DNA of 64,000 bases from an uncultured Ruminococcus sp. (GCA_902782445.1 CACZNC010000002.1:32080-96079), one strand, 5' to 3'. Numbered from the stretch's first letter, positions 54,818 to 63,723 are shown. Notes: a model not told the origin generated them from the sequence alone. Numbers and translations are program-made.

Positions 54818-55930
54818 ATGATCAAGATAGGTGAAATGTCAAAGATCTGCAATTTCAGCGTCCAGACTCTGCGATATTATGACAAAATCGGTTTGCTTAA
54901 GGCCGACAAGGTTGAGGAATCTTCGGGATACCGGTATTATTCTCCTGAAAAAGTAAAGACCTTCCAGAGAATTGAATATCTGAAAAAAACCGGTTTGACT
55001 CTTGATGAGATCAAACATTATTTCAATGCACCGATCAAGGAGCAGTACCGGATTCTTGAAGACAAAAAGCAATTTCTCTACGACAGCATTCAGAAAACAA
55101 GGAACCAAATCAATAAGATCGACAGGTTATGTGAGGATTCTGAAATGGGTCTGATCCCCATTACCGAGCAGATCAAAAAAATTACTTTTGAAGACGATCC
55201 GCCCGTGATCGGGAAATGGCTCTATGTGGGAAATATGGATCCATCAGGCAGATTCATGGGAGAAGAAAAGCTGACAAAGAAGGATGTATACCAGAAGTAT
55301 CTTTACTTCCTTCCCGGCGGCGCTCAGGTATGGACTTATTTCTGGACGAACGGAACGATTTATATGATCCTTCACGCATTTAACGTAATTGTTCCGCAGC
55401 GATACCAAATATTCAAGCATGGCGATGAGACGTATATGAGAGTAGACTGGATCGCGGACAAATTCGTCAACACAGTGTCGGATGACAGCGTCCGAGTATA
55501 TCGTCAAATCGACACATGCGTACACACAAAATCTGAAACATACAATTTCCGTGATGAAACAGATCTGCCTTATCGGGCTGATCCGCAGGTTCTCGGGGAA
55601 TGGGAGGCCGTCGATATCATATCCGATCCCGACGAATTTGCCGTGAATCCTAAGAAATGGTATAACGGTAAGTTCTGGATCGTCGGTCTCAAATTCTTTG
55701 AGAACGGAATTTGCAAGAAAATCAGTACACAAGGAGAACACAAATATGCCAGAGACTGCAAATACACTGCCGGTATATTGATTGACGAGCACGCATTCTG
55801 GGCCCAGCATTACACGATTCGTTCAGAAGGGGACACGGATTATCTGATTATGGAGCACAAGAGCGGGGATTATTCCTATATGGGGAAAGTGACCTGCTAT
55901 TATGTGTTCAAAAGGGAAAGCGGCAATTGA
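54818..55930 (+). CDS. MerR-family regulator with a large C-terminal sensor region
   Basis: 370 residues. Residues 1-70 are a MerR winged helix (IKIGEMSKICNFSVQTLRYYDKIGLL...SGYRYYSPEKV), then a coiled coil (about 75-110). The remaining 250 residues look like two related lipocalin-like beta units (PPVIGKWLYVGNMDPSGRF... and PQVLGEWEAVDIISDPDEF...), probably the effector-binding part. The operator at 54767 sits in its own promoter, so it should activate itself and the three genes behind it. The gene and its followers are visibly richer in A/T than flanking genes. The inducer is unknown; multidrug or lipophilic compounds are typical. Confidence 0.88.
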   Translation: MIKIGEMSKICNFSVQTLRYYDKIGLLKADKVEESSGYRYYSPEKVKTFQRIEYLKKTGLTLDEIKHYFNAPIKEQYRILEDKKQFLYDSIQKTRNQINKIDRLCEDSEMGLIPITEQIKKITFEDDPPVIGKWLYVGNMDPSGRFMGEEKLTKKDVYQKYLYFLPGGAQVWTYFWTNGTIYMILHAFNVIVPQRYQIFKHGDETYMRVDWIADKFVNTVSDDSVRVYRQIDTCVHTKSETYNFRDETDLPYRADPQVLGEWEAVDIISDPDEFAVNPKKWYNGKFWIVGLKFFENGICKKISTQGEHKYARDCKYTAGILIDEHAFWAQHYTIRSEGDTDYLIMEHKSGDYSYMGKVTCYYVFKRESGN

Positions 55931-55961
55931 ATCAGTAGTTAAGTGTCAAACGGAGGTTTTT

Positions 55962-56603
55962 ATGAACAGCGAAAGAAACGTCACAATTCTTGATACATTC
56001 GTATATGTCATAGTTATGTTTTTAGCGAATGCGATAGGAACCTTGGCAACATTTGTATTAAACGCCATTATAATGAATCTTGTCCCATTGGAAGGAATAG
56101 AGAAGCTTTATCCTATGTTTGTTGCTTTATATGCAGCAGTTGGAATTGCAGTAACGCTTTTTGTCACCAGATTTTACTTTCGTTATAAGATTTCGGACAT
56201 CGTTCCGAAAAAATGCGAATATGGGGACAGACAGAAACTGATTTTGAGCAATTATCTGTATATGGTACTCCCCGGGGAAATTCTGCGGTTCATTCTTTCT
56301 TCTCTTCCGACAAAGCCGGGTGATATCCTTGGCCGCGGATACCGTTTCTTCGACGGTCTCTTTGCTTTTCCCGCAAATTTCGTATATGACCGGGTCTATC
56401 TTATGCCGCAGGGCCGTTTTTCAAGCATACTTGAATATGGGTACACATTTACGGACAACATTCTCTTCGTCATGGTATATCTGGTATATTTTGTCCTCAG
56501 TCTTTTCCTCCTGTACCTTGTCTTTTCAAAGGTATGGGATAAATACGAAGAGGAGCGAAAAAATGAATTCAGAATCCACATGGACCCGGAGCAAATGAAA
56601 TGA
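55962..56603 (+). CDS. Unknown membrane protein of the MerR island (paralogue 1)
   Basis: 213 residues, four to five predicted helices (about 10-38, 48-70, 100-120, 170-200). CGGAGG precedes the ATG at 55962. The central segment LPGEILRFILSSLP...GRGYRFFDGLFAFPANFVYDRVY and the C-terminal FVMVYLVYFVLSLFLLYLVFSKVW match the same regions of the next protein, so the two are distant tandem duplicates. No known family recognised. Regulated by the MerR protein in front, it may form a two-part membrane complex. Confidence 0.75.
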   Translation: MNSERNVTILDTFVYVIVMFLANAIGTLATFVLNAIIMNLVPLEGIEKLYPMFVALYAAVGIAVTLFVTRFYFRYKISDIVPKKCEYGDRQKLILSNYLYMVLPGEILRFILSSLPTKPGDILGRGYRFFDGLFAFPANFVYDRVYLMPQGRFSSILEYGYTFTDNILFVMVYLVYFVLSLFLLYLVFSKVWDKYEEERKNEFRIHMDPEQMK

Positions 56604-57250
56604 CACAGAACCAACAAATCATAGAACGGGATTTCTATTACAAAAAAGAGGTCACCTCCTCCGACATTCTGAAATTTATAGCTGTTTCAGCCGGAGCACA
56701 CCTCGCTGCATATTATTATATCCTGTGCTTTACTTCATTGATTTCGTTGTGGAAAGGTACGGCGACCTATGTCGTTCTGCAAGTCCTTCTGACGATCCCC
56801 GTGGCCATTGTTCTGCCGAGCTTTCTTGTCCACCGCTACCTTGCCTCGGCTGTTCCGAAGCTGTTTTCTCTGCGCGACGATGTGAACACATGGCACAAGA
56901 AAGCCATTCGTTTGATTGCCCCGGAAGAGGCTGTCAGATTTTTAATAGGGCTTGTTCCATTGCCTTTTACAGAATACGGGGTCCTCACCTCTCCTGTGAC
57001 CTACCTGTTATATACTCTTGTATATGTTAATCCCATGGACAAATTCGAGGAAGTCATGGTAAACCATCACGCCAATCTTATCGACACCGCTGTATTCCTT
57101 CTGATTTATCTTATCTATTTTGCCCTTTACAACTTCTTTCTTTTCAGGAAATTCAAAAAAGAAGTGATCCGTCAGCATACTTATTTGGAAGGATGCCTTG
57201 CCGAAAAACAGAGATCAGAAAGCTATTACCGAAAAGGGGGAGAAATATGA
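56600..57250 (+). CDS. Unknown membrane protein of the MerR island (paralogue 2)
   Basis: 216 residues, four to five predicted helices. Shares with the previous gene the pattern (L/A)P-E--RF------P, the Tyr-Val segment LLYTLVYVNPMDKFEE and VFLLIYLIYFALYNFFLFRKFKKE. Start overlaps the previous stop by ATGA. Function unknown; the pairing suggests a heteromer. Confidence 0.75.
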   Translation: MTQNQQIIERDFYYKKEVTSSDILKFIAVSAGAHLAAYYYILCFTSLISLWKGTATYVVLQVLLTIPVAIVLPSFLVHRYLASAVPKLFSLRDDVNTWHKKAIRLIAPEEAVRFLIGLVPLPFTEYGVLTSPVTYLLYTLVYVNPMDKFEEVMVNHHANLIDTAVFLLIYLIYFALYNFFLFRKFKKEVIRQHTYLEGCLAEKQRSESYYRKGGEI

Positions 57251-57822
57251 CAGATCGTCTTGATCCCAATACAGAGCGAAAACTTCTCAGACTTGGGAAT
57301 AAGAAGTATTTCAAAACATTAGCGCTTACCGTTCTCTGGTGTGTCGGCATCCTTTCTGTCGGCGCTGTCTGGACAATCTTGTCGGAAAGGCCCATCAACT
57401 CACCGTCCAATTTCATCTATCCCATGTTGTGCATCCTTCCGTTCTATCCGTTCAAAGTCCATAAGCTGCTTCGCACCAGAACATTTTATGGGAAAGTGGA
57501 ATCCGCAAAGTATTCCTCCCGATACAAAACGACGACAGGACCTATTACCTGGAATCAGGCAAAAGAACTTGAAGTTTTGACTGCTGAAGTGGTATTCAGA
57601 GGGGATCATGGGGAGAAGTTTGTGACTACATATAAGGAATCCAGCGTGCTCTCCAAAGAGATTTATTATAAGCAGGATGACCGGGTGCTCGTAATTCAGG
57701 GACTGAAATATCCCGTCAGACTTCCGATACCGGAAGACGCGGAGTATATCTGCCCTGTCTGCGGGAATTTTATAAAACCCGGGAAAAAGCGTTGCGGGTG
57801 GTGTAAGTCCGACTTTTCATGA
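57247..57822 (+). CDS. Membrane-anchored zinc-ribbon protein of the MerR island
   Basis: 191 residues: two hydrophobic helices near residues 22-45 and 52-70, a beta-rich middle (LEVLTAEVVFRGDHGEKFVTTYKESSVLSKEIYYKQDDRVLVIQGLKYPVRLP), and a C-terminal zinc ribbon CPVCGNFIKPGKKRCGWC. ATGA overlap with the preceding gene. The middle resembles NfeD/OB-like domains. Function unknown. Confidence 0.75.
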   Translation: MTDRLDPNTERKLLRLGNKKYFKTLALTVLWCVGILSVGAVWTILSERPINSPSNFIYPMLCILPFYPFKVHKLLRTRTFYGKVESAKYSSRYKTTTGPITWNQAKELEVLTAEVVFRGDHGEKFVTTYKESSVLSKEIYYKQDDRVLVIQGLKYPVRLPIPEDAEYICPVCGNFIKPGKKRCGWCKSDFS

Positions 57823-57910
57823 ATCTGCCGATCTTTCGCCTCTTCCAATCGCCTCTTGCCGGAGGTCCCCCGTTTTTGTCCGTTTTTCTCCCCGCGCAAC
57901 CGATCTTTGC

Positions 57911-57939
57911 TTGACGAACCCCGCGGGATGCGGTATAAT
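57911..57939 (+). promoter_or_regulatory. Promoter of the XRE regulator
   Basis: TTGACG (57911-57916), 17-base spacer, TATAAT (57934-57939). Confidence 0.7.
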
Positions 57940-58000
57940 GGAGGCGGAAAAAATCATGCCGCGGCTCTCTCCCCGGGACGCCGCCGGAAGGAGGACACCC

Positions 58001-58708
58001 GTGTTCGATCCCGCCAAATTCGGCCTTGCCATCGCCCGGCTCCGCAAACGCGCCGACATGACCCAGTCGGAGCTCGGAGACCGCCTCGGCGTCACCCGTC
58101 AGGCCGTGTCGAAGTATGAGATCGGCGCGAGTTTCCCCGACCTCTCCATGCTCTCCTCCATCGCGGAAGTCTTCGGCGTCTCCGTCGACAGCCTGATCGC
58201 GGCGGGGGATCCCTCGGAGGGGGAGAGGCGCATCCTCGGAGATCTCGCCCGCGGCAGAGAAAGCGAGGCTGACAATATGGAAGACGTTGAAAATCTGGCT
58301 CCCCTTCTCCGGCCCTCCACGCTGGAGCGCATTTCCGAAAAACTGCGGGCCCAGGGCGTCGATATCTCGAAAATCGTGGAGCTCTCGAAGTACCTGGACG
58401 ACGCCGGGACCGCCGAAATGATCCGGAACGCGTCCTTCGAATCCCTCGACGGGCGGACGGAGACGGAGCTCATGGAGCACCTGATCCCCCTGCTGGACGA
58501 GAAGTCCAAGACCGCGCTCTTCGGCAAGGTCCTCGAGGGAGAGCTGGACTGGCACTACCTCAAGGCTATGATGCCCTATATCACCTATCTCGGCTCCCAG
58601 ATCGAATCCGCCTACGTGGAGGGCGTGTTCCCCCGGGAGGTGGTGGAATGGCTCTACGAGGCCAACCGCGCCGAGTGGCAGAGGTGGTATGAGGATATCG
58701 ACAACTGA
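58001..58708 (+). CDS. XRE-family transcriptional regulator with long C-terminal region
   Basis: 235 residues from GTG at 58001, preceded by AAGGAGG; an upstream ATG in frame lacks a ribosome site. Helix-turn-helix at about 10-60 (ARLRKRADMTQSELGDRLGVTRQAVSKYEIGASFPDLSMLSSIAEVFGVSVDSLI). The C-terminal 150 residues are helical (LAPLLRPSTLERISEKLRAQGVDISKIVELSKYLDD...LDGRTETELMEHLIPLLDEKSKTALFGKVLEGELDWHYLKAMMPYI) with no recognised ligand domain. Alone on its transcript; target genes unknown. Confidence 0.88.
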   Translation: MFDPAKFGLAIARLRKRADMTQSELGDRLGVTRQAVSKYEIGASFPDLSMLSSIAEVFGVSVDSLIAAGDPSEGERRILGDLARGRESEADNMEDVENLAPLLRPSTLERISEKLRAQGVDISKIVELSKYLDDAGTAEMIRNASFESLDGRTETELMEHLIPLLDEKSKTALFGKVLEGELDWHYLKAMMPYITYLGSQIESAYVEGVFPREVVEWLYEANRAEWQRWYEDIDN

Positions 58709-58727
58709 GACGCACGTAATTCCATTG

Positions 58728-58751
58728 CCGGACGGAAGTCTTTTCGTCCGG
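58728..58751 (+). terminator. Terminator after the XRE gene
   Basis: CCGGACG and CGTCCGG arms with a 10-base loop, followed by TTTTTCTTTTTT. Confidence 0.85.
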
Positions 58752-58791
58752 TTTTTCTTTTTTCAGGGGGTGTACGTCCCCGTTCCGGCTT

Positions 58792-58915
58792 TACTTTGTC
58801 ATTCTGAGCACTTTACTTTGTCATTCTGAGCGTAGCGAAGAATCTCCCAACGTCAAGGCCAACCCATTCTTTACGTGCGGAGATTCTTCGTCGCAGGCTC
58901 CTCAGAATGACAACG
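58792..58915. repeat. Palindromic repeat B, copy 3
   Basis: Same palindrome as 49398, with the left end TTTGTCATTCTGAGC duplicated in tandem. Confidence 0.75.
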
Positions 58916-58993
58916 AGAAGCCGATTTTTGACGATCAGCCGGTTTGATTCATAAAATCAAATCGGCCGCTGTACGTCCCGTTCCGGCTACAGC

Positions 58994-59087
58994 TTGTCAT
59001 TCTGAGCGTAGCGAAGAATCTCCCAGCGTCAGATTTTTGCTGGCCCCACGTGCGGAGATTCTTCGTCGCAGGCTCCTCAGAATGACA
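58994..59087. repeat. Palindromic repeat B, copy 4
   Basis: A second full copy 80 bases after copy 3, same orientation. Together they fill the 400-base gap 58709-59115; nothing else is seen there. Confidence 0.75.
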
Positions 59088-59115
59088 CAAAGGGGGGCGC
59101 GGACCCTCCGCCTTC

Positions 59116-60243
59116 TCACCGGATCCTCCCCTCCCCCGCCAGCCGGACGAGCGTCGCCAGCTTCGGGGCGGCCCAGGCGAAGAACTCCCGGTAGCTCCCG
59201 CAGTATTTGTTCCGGCGCAGTCCGTCCTCCCCGGCGGGTTCCCGGTAGCGGGCGCATCCCCCGCGGCAGAGGGAGAACCAGCGGCAGCGGCGGCATTCTT
59301 CGTCGATTTTCAGAGACCGGGCCCGGAAGCGTTTCGCCGCGTCGGATTCCAGAAGATCCCGGATCGGGGAGTCCTTCACGTTTCCCATCCGCCATTCGTC
59401 GAGGACGTAGAAATCGCAGGGATAGGCCCCGCCGTCCGCCTCCACCACCAGATTCGCGGGACAGGAGCCGTTCATCCCGCAGCACTCCGCCGGGCGTCCC
59501 GAGGCGAGCAGGACGAAATTGTCGAATTCCCTGACGCTCATGTATTTCCCGGCGAGGATGTCGTCGTAATAATACCCGAAGGCGGTTTTGAGGAAGTTCG
59601 CATACCGCGCGGGGGAAAGGGACCATTCGTCCGGATCCTCCGCGTCCCCGAAGCCGTCCACGTGCTTGATGAACTGGACGTAGCGGAATCCGCGGCTTCT
59701 GAGATAGCGGTAGACGGACGAAATGTTCTTCGCCGTCCGCTCCGTCACCACCGTGAGGATGTTGAAGTCGATCCCCCGCTCCCGGAATTTGGCGATGGTC
59801 TCGTTCACCCGGCGGAAGGTCCCCTCTCCCTTTGCGTCCGGCCGCGCGGCGTCGTGGAAGGCCCCCGTCCCGTCGAGAGATACGCCCATGAGGAAGCGGT
59901 GCTGTGCCAGAAGATCGCAGAAGCTGTCCGAAATCTCGTATCCGTTGGTCTGCATGGCGTAGTTCACGGGGATCCGCTTCCCGTTCAGCCGCTTCACGGT
60001 ATCGGTGAAAAAGCGGTAGTACCCCTCCCCGGCGAGCGTCGGTTCCCCGCCCTGAAACGCGAAGGTCAAAGAGCCCTCGGCGAATTCCAGCGCGCGGCGG
60101 ATGAGGGCCTCGGCGGTCTCTTCCGTCATGACGCCGTAGGAGCGGACCTCCCGGTTCTCCGTCACGTCGGCGTAGAAACAGTACCGGCACCGCATATTGC
60201 AGAGCCCCGAAGCGGGTTTGATGAGCACGGACAGCGCGGGCAT
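59116..60243 (-). CDS. Anaerobic sulfatase-maturase-like radical SAM/SPASM protein
   Basis: 375 residues. Radical SAM site CNMRCRYC (Cys15, 19, 22), FQGGEPTLAG, TNGYEI, GVSLDGTGAFHDAARPDAKGEGTF. SPASM cluster cysteines: CCGMNGSCPANLVVEADGGAYPCDFY, CRRCRWFSLCRGGC, and KYCGSY near the C-terminus. This layout matches anSME enzymes that convert a Ser/Cys of sulfatases to formylglycine. No sulfatase is in the window, so its partner is elsewhere or it modifies a peptide. AGGAGG precedes the ATG. Confidence 0.9.
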   Translation of the reverse strand: MPALSVLIKPASGLCNMRCRYCFYADVTENREVRSYGVMTEETAEALIRRALEFAEGSLTFAFQGGEPTLAGEGYYRFFTDTVKRLNGKRIPVNYAMQTNGYEISDSFCDLLAQHRFLMGVSLDGTGAFHDAARPDAKGEGTFRRVNETIAKFRERGIDFNILTVVTERTAKNISSVYRYLRSRGFRYVQFIKHVDGFGDAEDPDEWSLSPARYANFLKTAFGYYYDDILAGKYMSVREFDNFVLLASGRPAECCGMNGSCPANLVVEADGGAYPCDFYVLDEWRMGNVKDSPIRDLLESDAAKRFRARSLKIDEECRRCRWFSLCRGGCARYREPAGEDGLRRNKYCGSYREFFAWAAPKLATLVRLAGEGRIR

Positions 60244-60267
60244 GTCAACCTCCTGAATTATGATAAA

Positions 60268-60570
60268 GGAGAAACGCGGCTTCTTGAAATGAAGCCCTGC
60301 TGAACAAGTTCAGCGGCAAGAACTTCAATGGGGGGATAGGACAAGGTTGTACCAATCAAGTGCGGTTGAACTCCGGCACACCAATTTAGCTATCCAACCT
60401 TATCAGAGTTATCGCACGTGAGCTCACATGTTTCGGCTGACGTCAGCGAGAATTCCCAAAGGGGATTCTCGGGGGTGGGATAGCCCGTGTCATGTTTGGA
60501 TGTATGGCATTCCCACCCCGTCATTCGCACTCTACGGGGAGCGATCGAAACCCATACAGTCAGATTTTTT
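60268..60570 (+). repeat. Repeat A, long form, copy 3
   Basis: Full long form, about 300 bases, with extra bases at the L end. It fills most of 60244-60628; the rest shows nothing. Confidence 0.8.
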
Positions 60571-60628
60571 CAGGAGAGAAACCCTCCGAACACGAAGAAA
60601 TCCGCCCGGACGAGCGGATCCCTTCTGT

Positions 60629-61318
60629 TTATTTCTTGCGGTAGTATTCGATGGAGTCGATCTTCACGTTCCCTTCCGCGTCGCCGTACAGGACGAAGAG
60701 CAGGGGCCTCACTCCGTCGGAGTCCATGTCGTTGCGGAAGGTGCCGTCGTTGCGGTGGATCCGGTATTCCACCTGGAACGTCCACGTGGTCGTGCCATCC
60801 TGACCCGTCGTCTCGGAGAGCTCGTAGACGTGGATGTCGTAGAGCATCTGCGGGGCGAAGCGGACGTAGGGGTCGGCGTCCCGGAAATACCGGTCGGTGA
60901 AGAAGGTGTTGTAGGTCCCGGCGTCCCCGGCGATCACGGTGCGGAAATACTTCGTGAAGAAGCGGACAGCGTCGTTGTAGCCGTTCCAGCTTCCGTCGTC
61001 CTCGAGGGGTCCCCCGACGCCCACGCCCCCCGCGTGATACCACAGCTGACGGTCGAGGCCCATGTATTCCTCGTCCTTCGTGGGATCGAGGCTGTAGTCC
61101 GAGGGGTAGAAGACGTAGCTGCGGAGCTCGTCGGAATACATGGAGGTGGGACCGGAGTGAGCGGCTTTTTTCCGCGAGAACAGACCCGCGATCAGATCCG
61201 GCTTCAGCGTCATGATGTAGCTCACGCCCGCGAGCAGGGTCACGACAATCAGGACGACGATGAGGATCCGCTTTTTCTTTTTCTTGTCGGGGGCGGGTTT
61301 CTTTTCGTTTCCCGTCAT
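60629..61318 (-). CDS. Unknown single-pass membrane protein
   Basis: 229 residues: short Lys-rich cytoplasmic start (KKPAPDKKKKKR), one helix at about 18-38 (ILIVVLIVVTLLAGVSYIM), then a 180-residue extracellular domain of mixed alpha/beta pattern (SYVFYPSDYSLDPTKDEEYMGLDRQLWYHAGGVGVGGPL, VRFFTKYFRTVIAGDAGTYNTFFTDRYFRD, WTFQVEYRIHRNDGTF). The latter part, with TYNTFFTDRYF and a final beta sheet, recalls NTF2-like folds, which is a guess. AAGGAG precedes the ATG. No neighbour gives a function. Confidence 0.75.
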   Translation of the reverse strand: MTGNEKKPAPDKKKKKRILIVVLIVVTLLAGVSYIMTLKPDLIAGLFSRKKAAHSGPTSMYSDELRSYVFYPSDYSLDPTKDEEYMGLDRQLWYHAGGVGVGGPLEDDGSWNGYNDAVRFFTKYFRTVIAGDAGTYNTFFTDRYFRDADPYVRFAPQMLYDIHVYELSETTGQDGTTTWTFQVEYRIHRNDGTFRNDMDSDGVRPLLFVLYGDAEGNVKIDSIEYYRKK

Positions 61319-61454
61319 GCTCCGGTCTCCTTTCGTTCCTTCTGAATCATGTCATCCCATTTTCCCCGCTGTTCTTTTCTCCTTTATCGAGGAGCCGGTT
61401 CAATAAATTGAACACGAGAACCAAAAGAGGAACTCTTTATGAGCAATGGGTGTT

Positions 61455-61535
61455 TCGACGTCTGCGGACGTCGACAAGGGCTCTGCCCCTTGACCCCGCG
61501 AACTTTTTGAAAAAAGTTCGATCAAAAACTTTCAC
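61455..61535. repeat. Intergenic hairpin element E
   Basis: Three perfect hairpins in a row: GACGTC-TGC-GGACGTC, AAGGG-GCTCTG-CCCCTT, and AACTTTTT-G-AAAAAAGTT. Only one copy here, but the type is common between clostridial genes (from memory). Confidence 0.5.
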
Positions 61536-61571
61536 ATGGTTCAGCGTGAAGTTGATAATCTGCCGAGTCCC

Positions 61572-62429
61572 TCAGCCGATGAACCGCTTGAGGTTGGCGA
61601 GGCCGAGGCTGATGCCGGTGAGGTTGTCTTCCATGCCCTCGAATTCCACGGTGACGAATCCGTCGTAGCCGTTCTTTTTCAGGGTCTGGATGCTCTGATA
61701 GATCTTCGCCTCGCCGTGGCCGATGATCGCGCCGCGGAGGTAGTTGCCCGCTCTCGTCTGGAACCAGCCCGCGCCGGGATTGACGTCCATGCCGCTCTTG
61801 TAGTGGAAGTCCTTCGCGTGGACGTGGAAGGCGTAGGGAGCCATGATGGAGACGGACAGGGTGGGATCCTCGTCCGCGCACATGAAGTTGCCGAGGTCGA
61901 CCAGCGCGCCGAAATTGTCGTGGGCCACGGTGTTGATGAGCTTCTCGACGCGGGCGGCGTCCTGGGAGAAGAAGCCGTGGTTCTCGGTCATGGTCTTCAC
62001 GCCCTTCTGCTCGGCGTACTTGGTGACCTCGCGGATCGGATCGGCTACGATGGCGATGGCGTTGTCATAGCCGCGGGAGTGCTTCCGGCCGTCGTGGAAT
62101 CCGCCCGCCACGTCGTGACGCATGGCCTTCGCGCCCATCGCCGCGGCGAAATCCACCATGCCGCAGACTCTGGCGACCTCGTCCTTGAGTTTCGCGGGAT
62201 CCGTCTGGAGGAAGTTGGCCCCGACCGCGAGAGCCGCGATTTCGATCCCGAGCTCCCCGGCGCGCTCCCTGATCCTCTGAGCGGCGTCCGGCTTCGACAT
62301 ATAGCCGCCGTCCACGTACTCGACGCCGTCGAATCCCATTTCCTTCGCCTTGTCGATGATGCCGAGATAGCCGAGCTTTTCCTCCGAAAAATATCCGCCG
62401 AAGCTGTAGGACGTAACGCTTGTCTTCAT
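61572..62429 (-). CDS. Sugar phosphate isomerase/epimerase family protein (AP endonuclease 2-type TIM barrel)
   Basis: 285 residues, xylose isomerase-like TIM barrel. Metal-site residues: Glu in GFDGVEYVDGG, His/Glu in TMTENHGFFSQ, Asp/His in GALVDLGNFM, His in FHVHAKDFHYK, and Glu in VTVEFEGMEDN. Family members isomerise or epimerise sugars and inositol derivatives; the exact reaction is not determined. Own promoter at 62515. Confidence 0.88.
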   Translation of the reverse strand: MKTSVTSYSFGGYFSEEKLGYLGIIDKAKEMGFDGVEYVDGGYMSKPDAAQRIRERAGELGIEIAALAVGANFLQTDPAKLKDEVARVCGMVDFAAAMGAKAMRHDVAGGFHDGRKHSRGYDNAIAIVADPIREVTKYAEQKGVKTMTENHGFFSQDAARVEKLINTVAHDNFGALVDLGNFMCADEDPTLSVSIMAPYAFHVHAKDFHYKSGMDVNPGAGWFQTRAGNYLRGAIIGHGEAKIYQSIQTLKKNGYDGFVTVEFEGMEDNLTGISLGLANLKRFIG

Positions 62430-62486
62430 ACAGGTTTCTCCTTTGATGATTGTGGAAAATTAAAAACCGCGGAGGTCTTTTTCTCT

Positions 62487-62515
62487 ATTATAGCCGATCT
62501 TTCCGGCTTTTTCAA
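62487..62515 (-). promoter_or_regulatory. Promoter of the sugar isomerase-like gene
   Basis: TTGAAA (62515-62510), 17-base spacer, TATAAT (62492-62487). Confidence 0.65.
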
Positions 62516-62558
62516 GAGCGGTTCATGAAGAATTTTGTATTTTTGTTTCCGAAATATC

Positions 62559-62587
62559 TTGACATACGGCCGGATTCTCACTATAAT
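62559..62587 (+). promoter_or_regulatory. Promoter of the acyl carrier protein gene
   Basis: TTGACA (62559-62564), 17-base spacer, TATAAT (62582-62587). Confidence 0.75.
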
Positions 62588-62643
62588 GATATGGAAAAGC
62601 CCTTCATAAAGCCGATCAATGATTTTACATAAGGAGTACCCGA

Positions 62644-62880
62644 ATGATGTTTGATACGCTCAAAACGATGCTGGTGGACGAACTCTCCGTCAACGAGGCC
62701 GATATCAAGCCCGATGCGGAACTGGTGAACGATCTCGGCATCAATTCCCTTGAGCTGGCGGATCTCGTTCTTCTCTGCGAGGAACGGTTCGGCATCGAAA
62801 TCAGCGACGACGACGTCCGCAGCTTCCTGACGGTTCAGGACGTCACAGACTACCTCGACAAAAAGGCCGAAAAGAACTGA
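62644..62880 (+). CDS. Acyl carrier protein
   Basis: 78 residues, acidic four-helix carrier. The phosphopantetheine Ser35 is in LGINSLELADL, where the usual DSL reads NSL. AAGGAG lies 7 bases before the ATG at 62644. It is not beside fatty-acid synthesis genes; a terminator-like hairpin and then a TagA-type glycosyltransferase follow. It may be a second, specialised carrier, for example for cell-surface acylation. Confidence 0.9.
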   Translation: MMFDTLKTMLVDELSVNEADIKPDAELVNDLGINSLELADLVLLCEERFGIEISDDDVRSFLTVQDVTDYLDKKAEKN

Positions 62881-62902
62881 GAAACCGTCCGAAAAACCGA
62901 AA

Positions 62903-62927
62903 GCGCGTCCGAGCGGCGCGTTTTTTT
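62903..62927 (+). terminator. Terminator after the acyl carrier gene
   Basis: GCGCG/CGCGT-type stem followed by seven T. It ends 15 bases before the next gene, so it may be leaky and attenuate that gene. Confidence 0.65.
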
Positions 62928-62942
62928 CTGAGGAGGGACCAA

Positions 62943-63719
62943 ATGGCTGAAAAAACCGACATCCGCGGCGTGCTCTTCGACCGGGTGACCTTCGGGGAGG
63001 CGTCGGACCGGCTGACGGACGCCCTGAGATCCGGGACGCCCACCGCGCTGTTCACCCCCAACTCCGAGATCGTGCAGATGTGCGTCGAAAACCCGGATCT
63101 CTATCCCATCATCAATTCCGCGGAGCTCGTCACCCCCGACGGGATCGGCGTGGTGAAGGCGGGGCGGATCCTCGGCACTCCCTTCCCCGGCGGACGGGTG
63201 GCGGGATTCGATCTCGGGCGCGAACTGCTCCGGCGTCTCGACGGGATGGAAAAGCCGGACGGCACGAAATACGGGATCTACTTCCTCGGCGGCAAACCCG
63301 GGGTGGCGGAGGCGGCGAGAGACAGGCTCCTCGAAGAATTCCCGCGTCTCTCATTCGTCGGATGCCGGGACGGGTATTTCAAAAAAGAGGGCGAGGAAAA
63401 CGACGGCGTGATCCGGGCGGTGAACGACTCCGGGGCGGACGTGCTTTTCGTCTGTCTCGGCGCGCCGACCCAGGAGAAATGGATCTCGGCAAACCGCGGA
63501 AAGCTCCCGGGCGTGACCCTTTTCCTCGGCCTCGGCGGATCCCTCGACGGCTATGCCGGGATTGTGAAGCGCGCCCCCGACATTTTCATCAGACTGGGCC
63601 TCGAATGGTTCTACCGCCTCATGAAAGAGCCCTGGCGGATCAAGCGCATGATCAAGCTCCCCGTCTTCTACTTCGGCACTTGGAAGTACAAGTTCACAAG
63701 GAAGAAAAAAGCAAAATAA
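62943..63719 (+). CDS. WecG/TagA/CpsF-family glycosyltransferase
   Basis: 258 residues, GT26. Motifs: LFTPNSEIVQMC near residues 35-47, AELVTPDGIGVVKAGRILGTPFPGGRVAGFDL (catalytic Asp in PDG), YFLGGKPGVAEAA, VLFVCLGAPTQEKWI, and a basic amphipathic C-terminus (WRIKRMIKLPVFYFGTWKYKFTRKKKAK) that binds the membrane. It adds ManNAc-type sugar to undecaprenyl-linked GlcNAc in teichoic acid or EPS synthesis. AGGAGG precedes the ATG. Confidence 0.92.
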   Translation: MAEKTDIRGVLFDRVTFGEASDRLTDALRSGTPTALFTPNSEIVQMCVENPDLYPIINSAELVTPDGIGVVKAGRILGTPFPGGRVAGFDLGRELLRRLDGMEKPDGTKYGIYFLGGKPGVAEAARDRLLEEFPRLSFVGCRDGYFKKEGEENDGVIRAVNDSGADVLFVCLGAPTQEKWISANRGKLPGVTLFLGLGGSLDGYAGIVKRAPDIFIRLGLEWFYRLMKEPWRIKRMIKLPVFYFGTWKYKFTRKKKAK

Positions 63720-63723
63720 AAAC

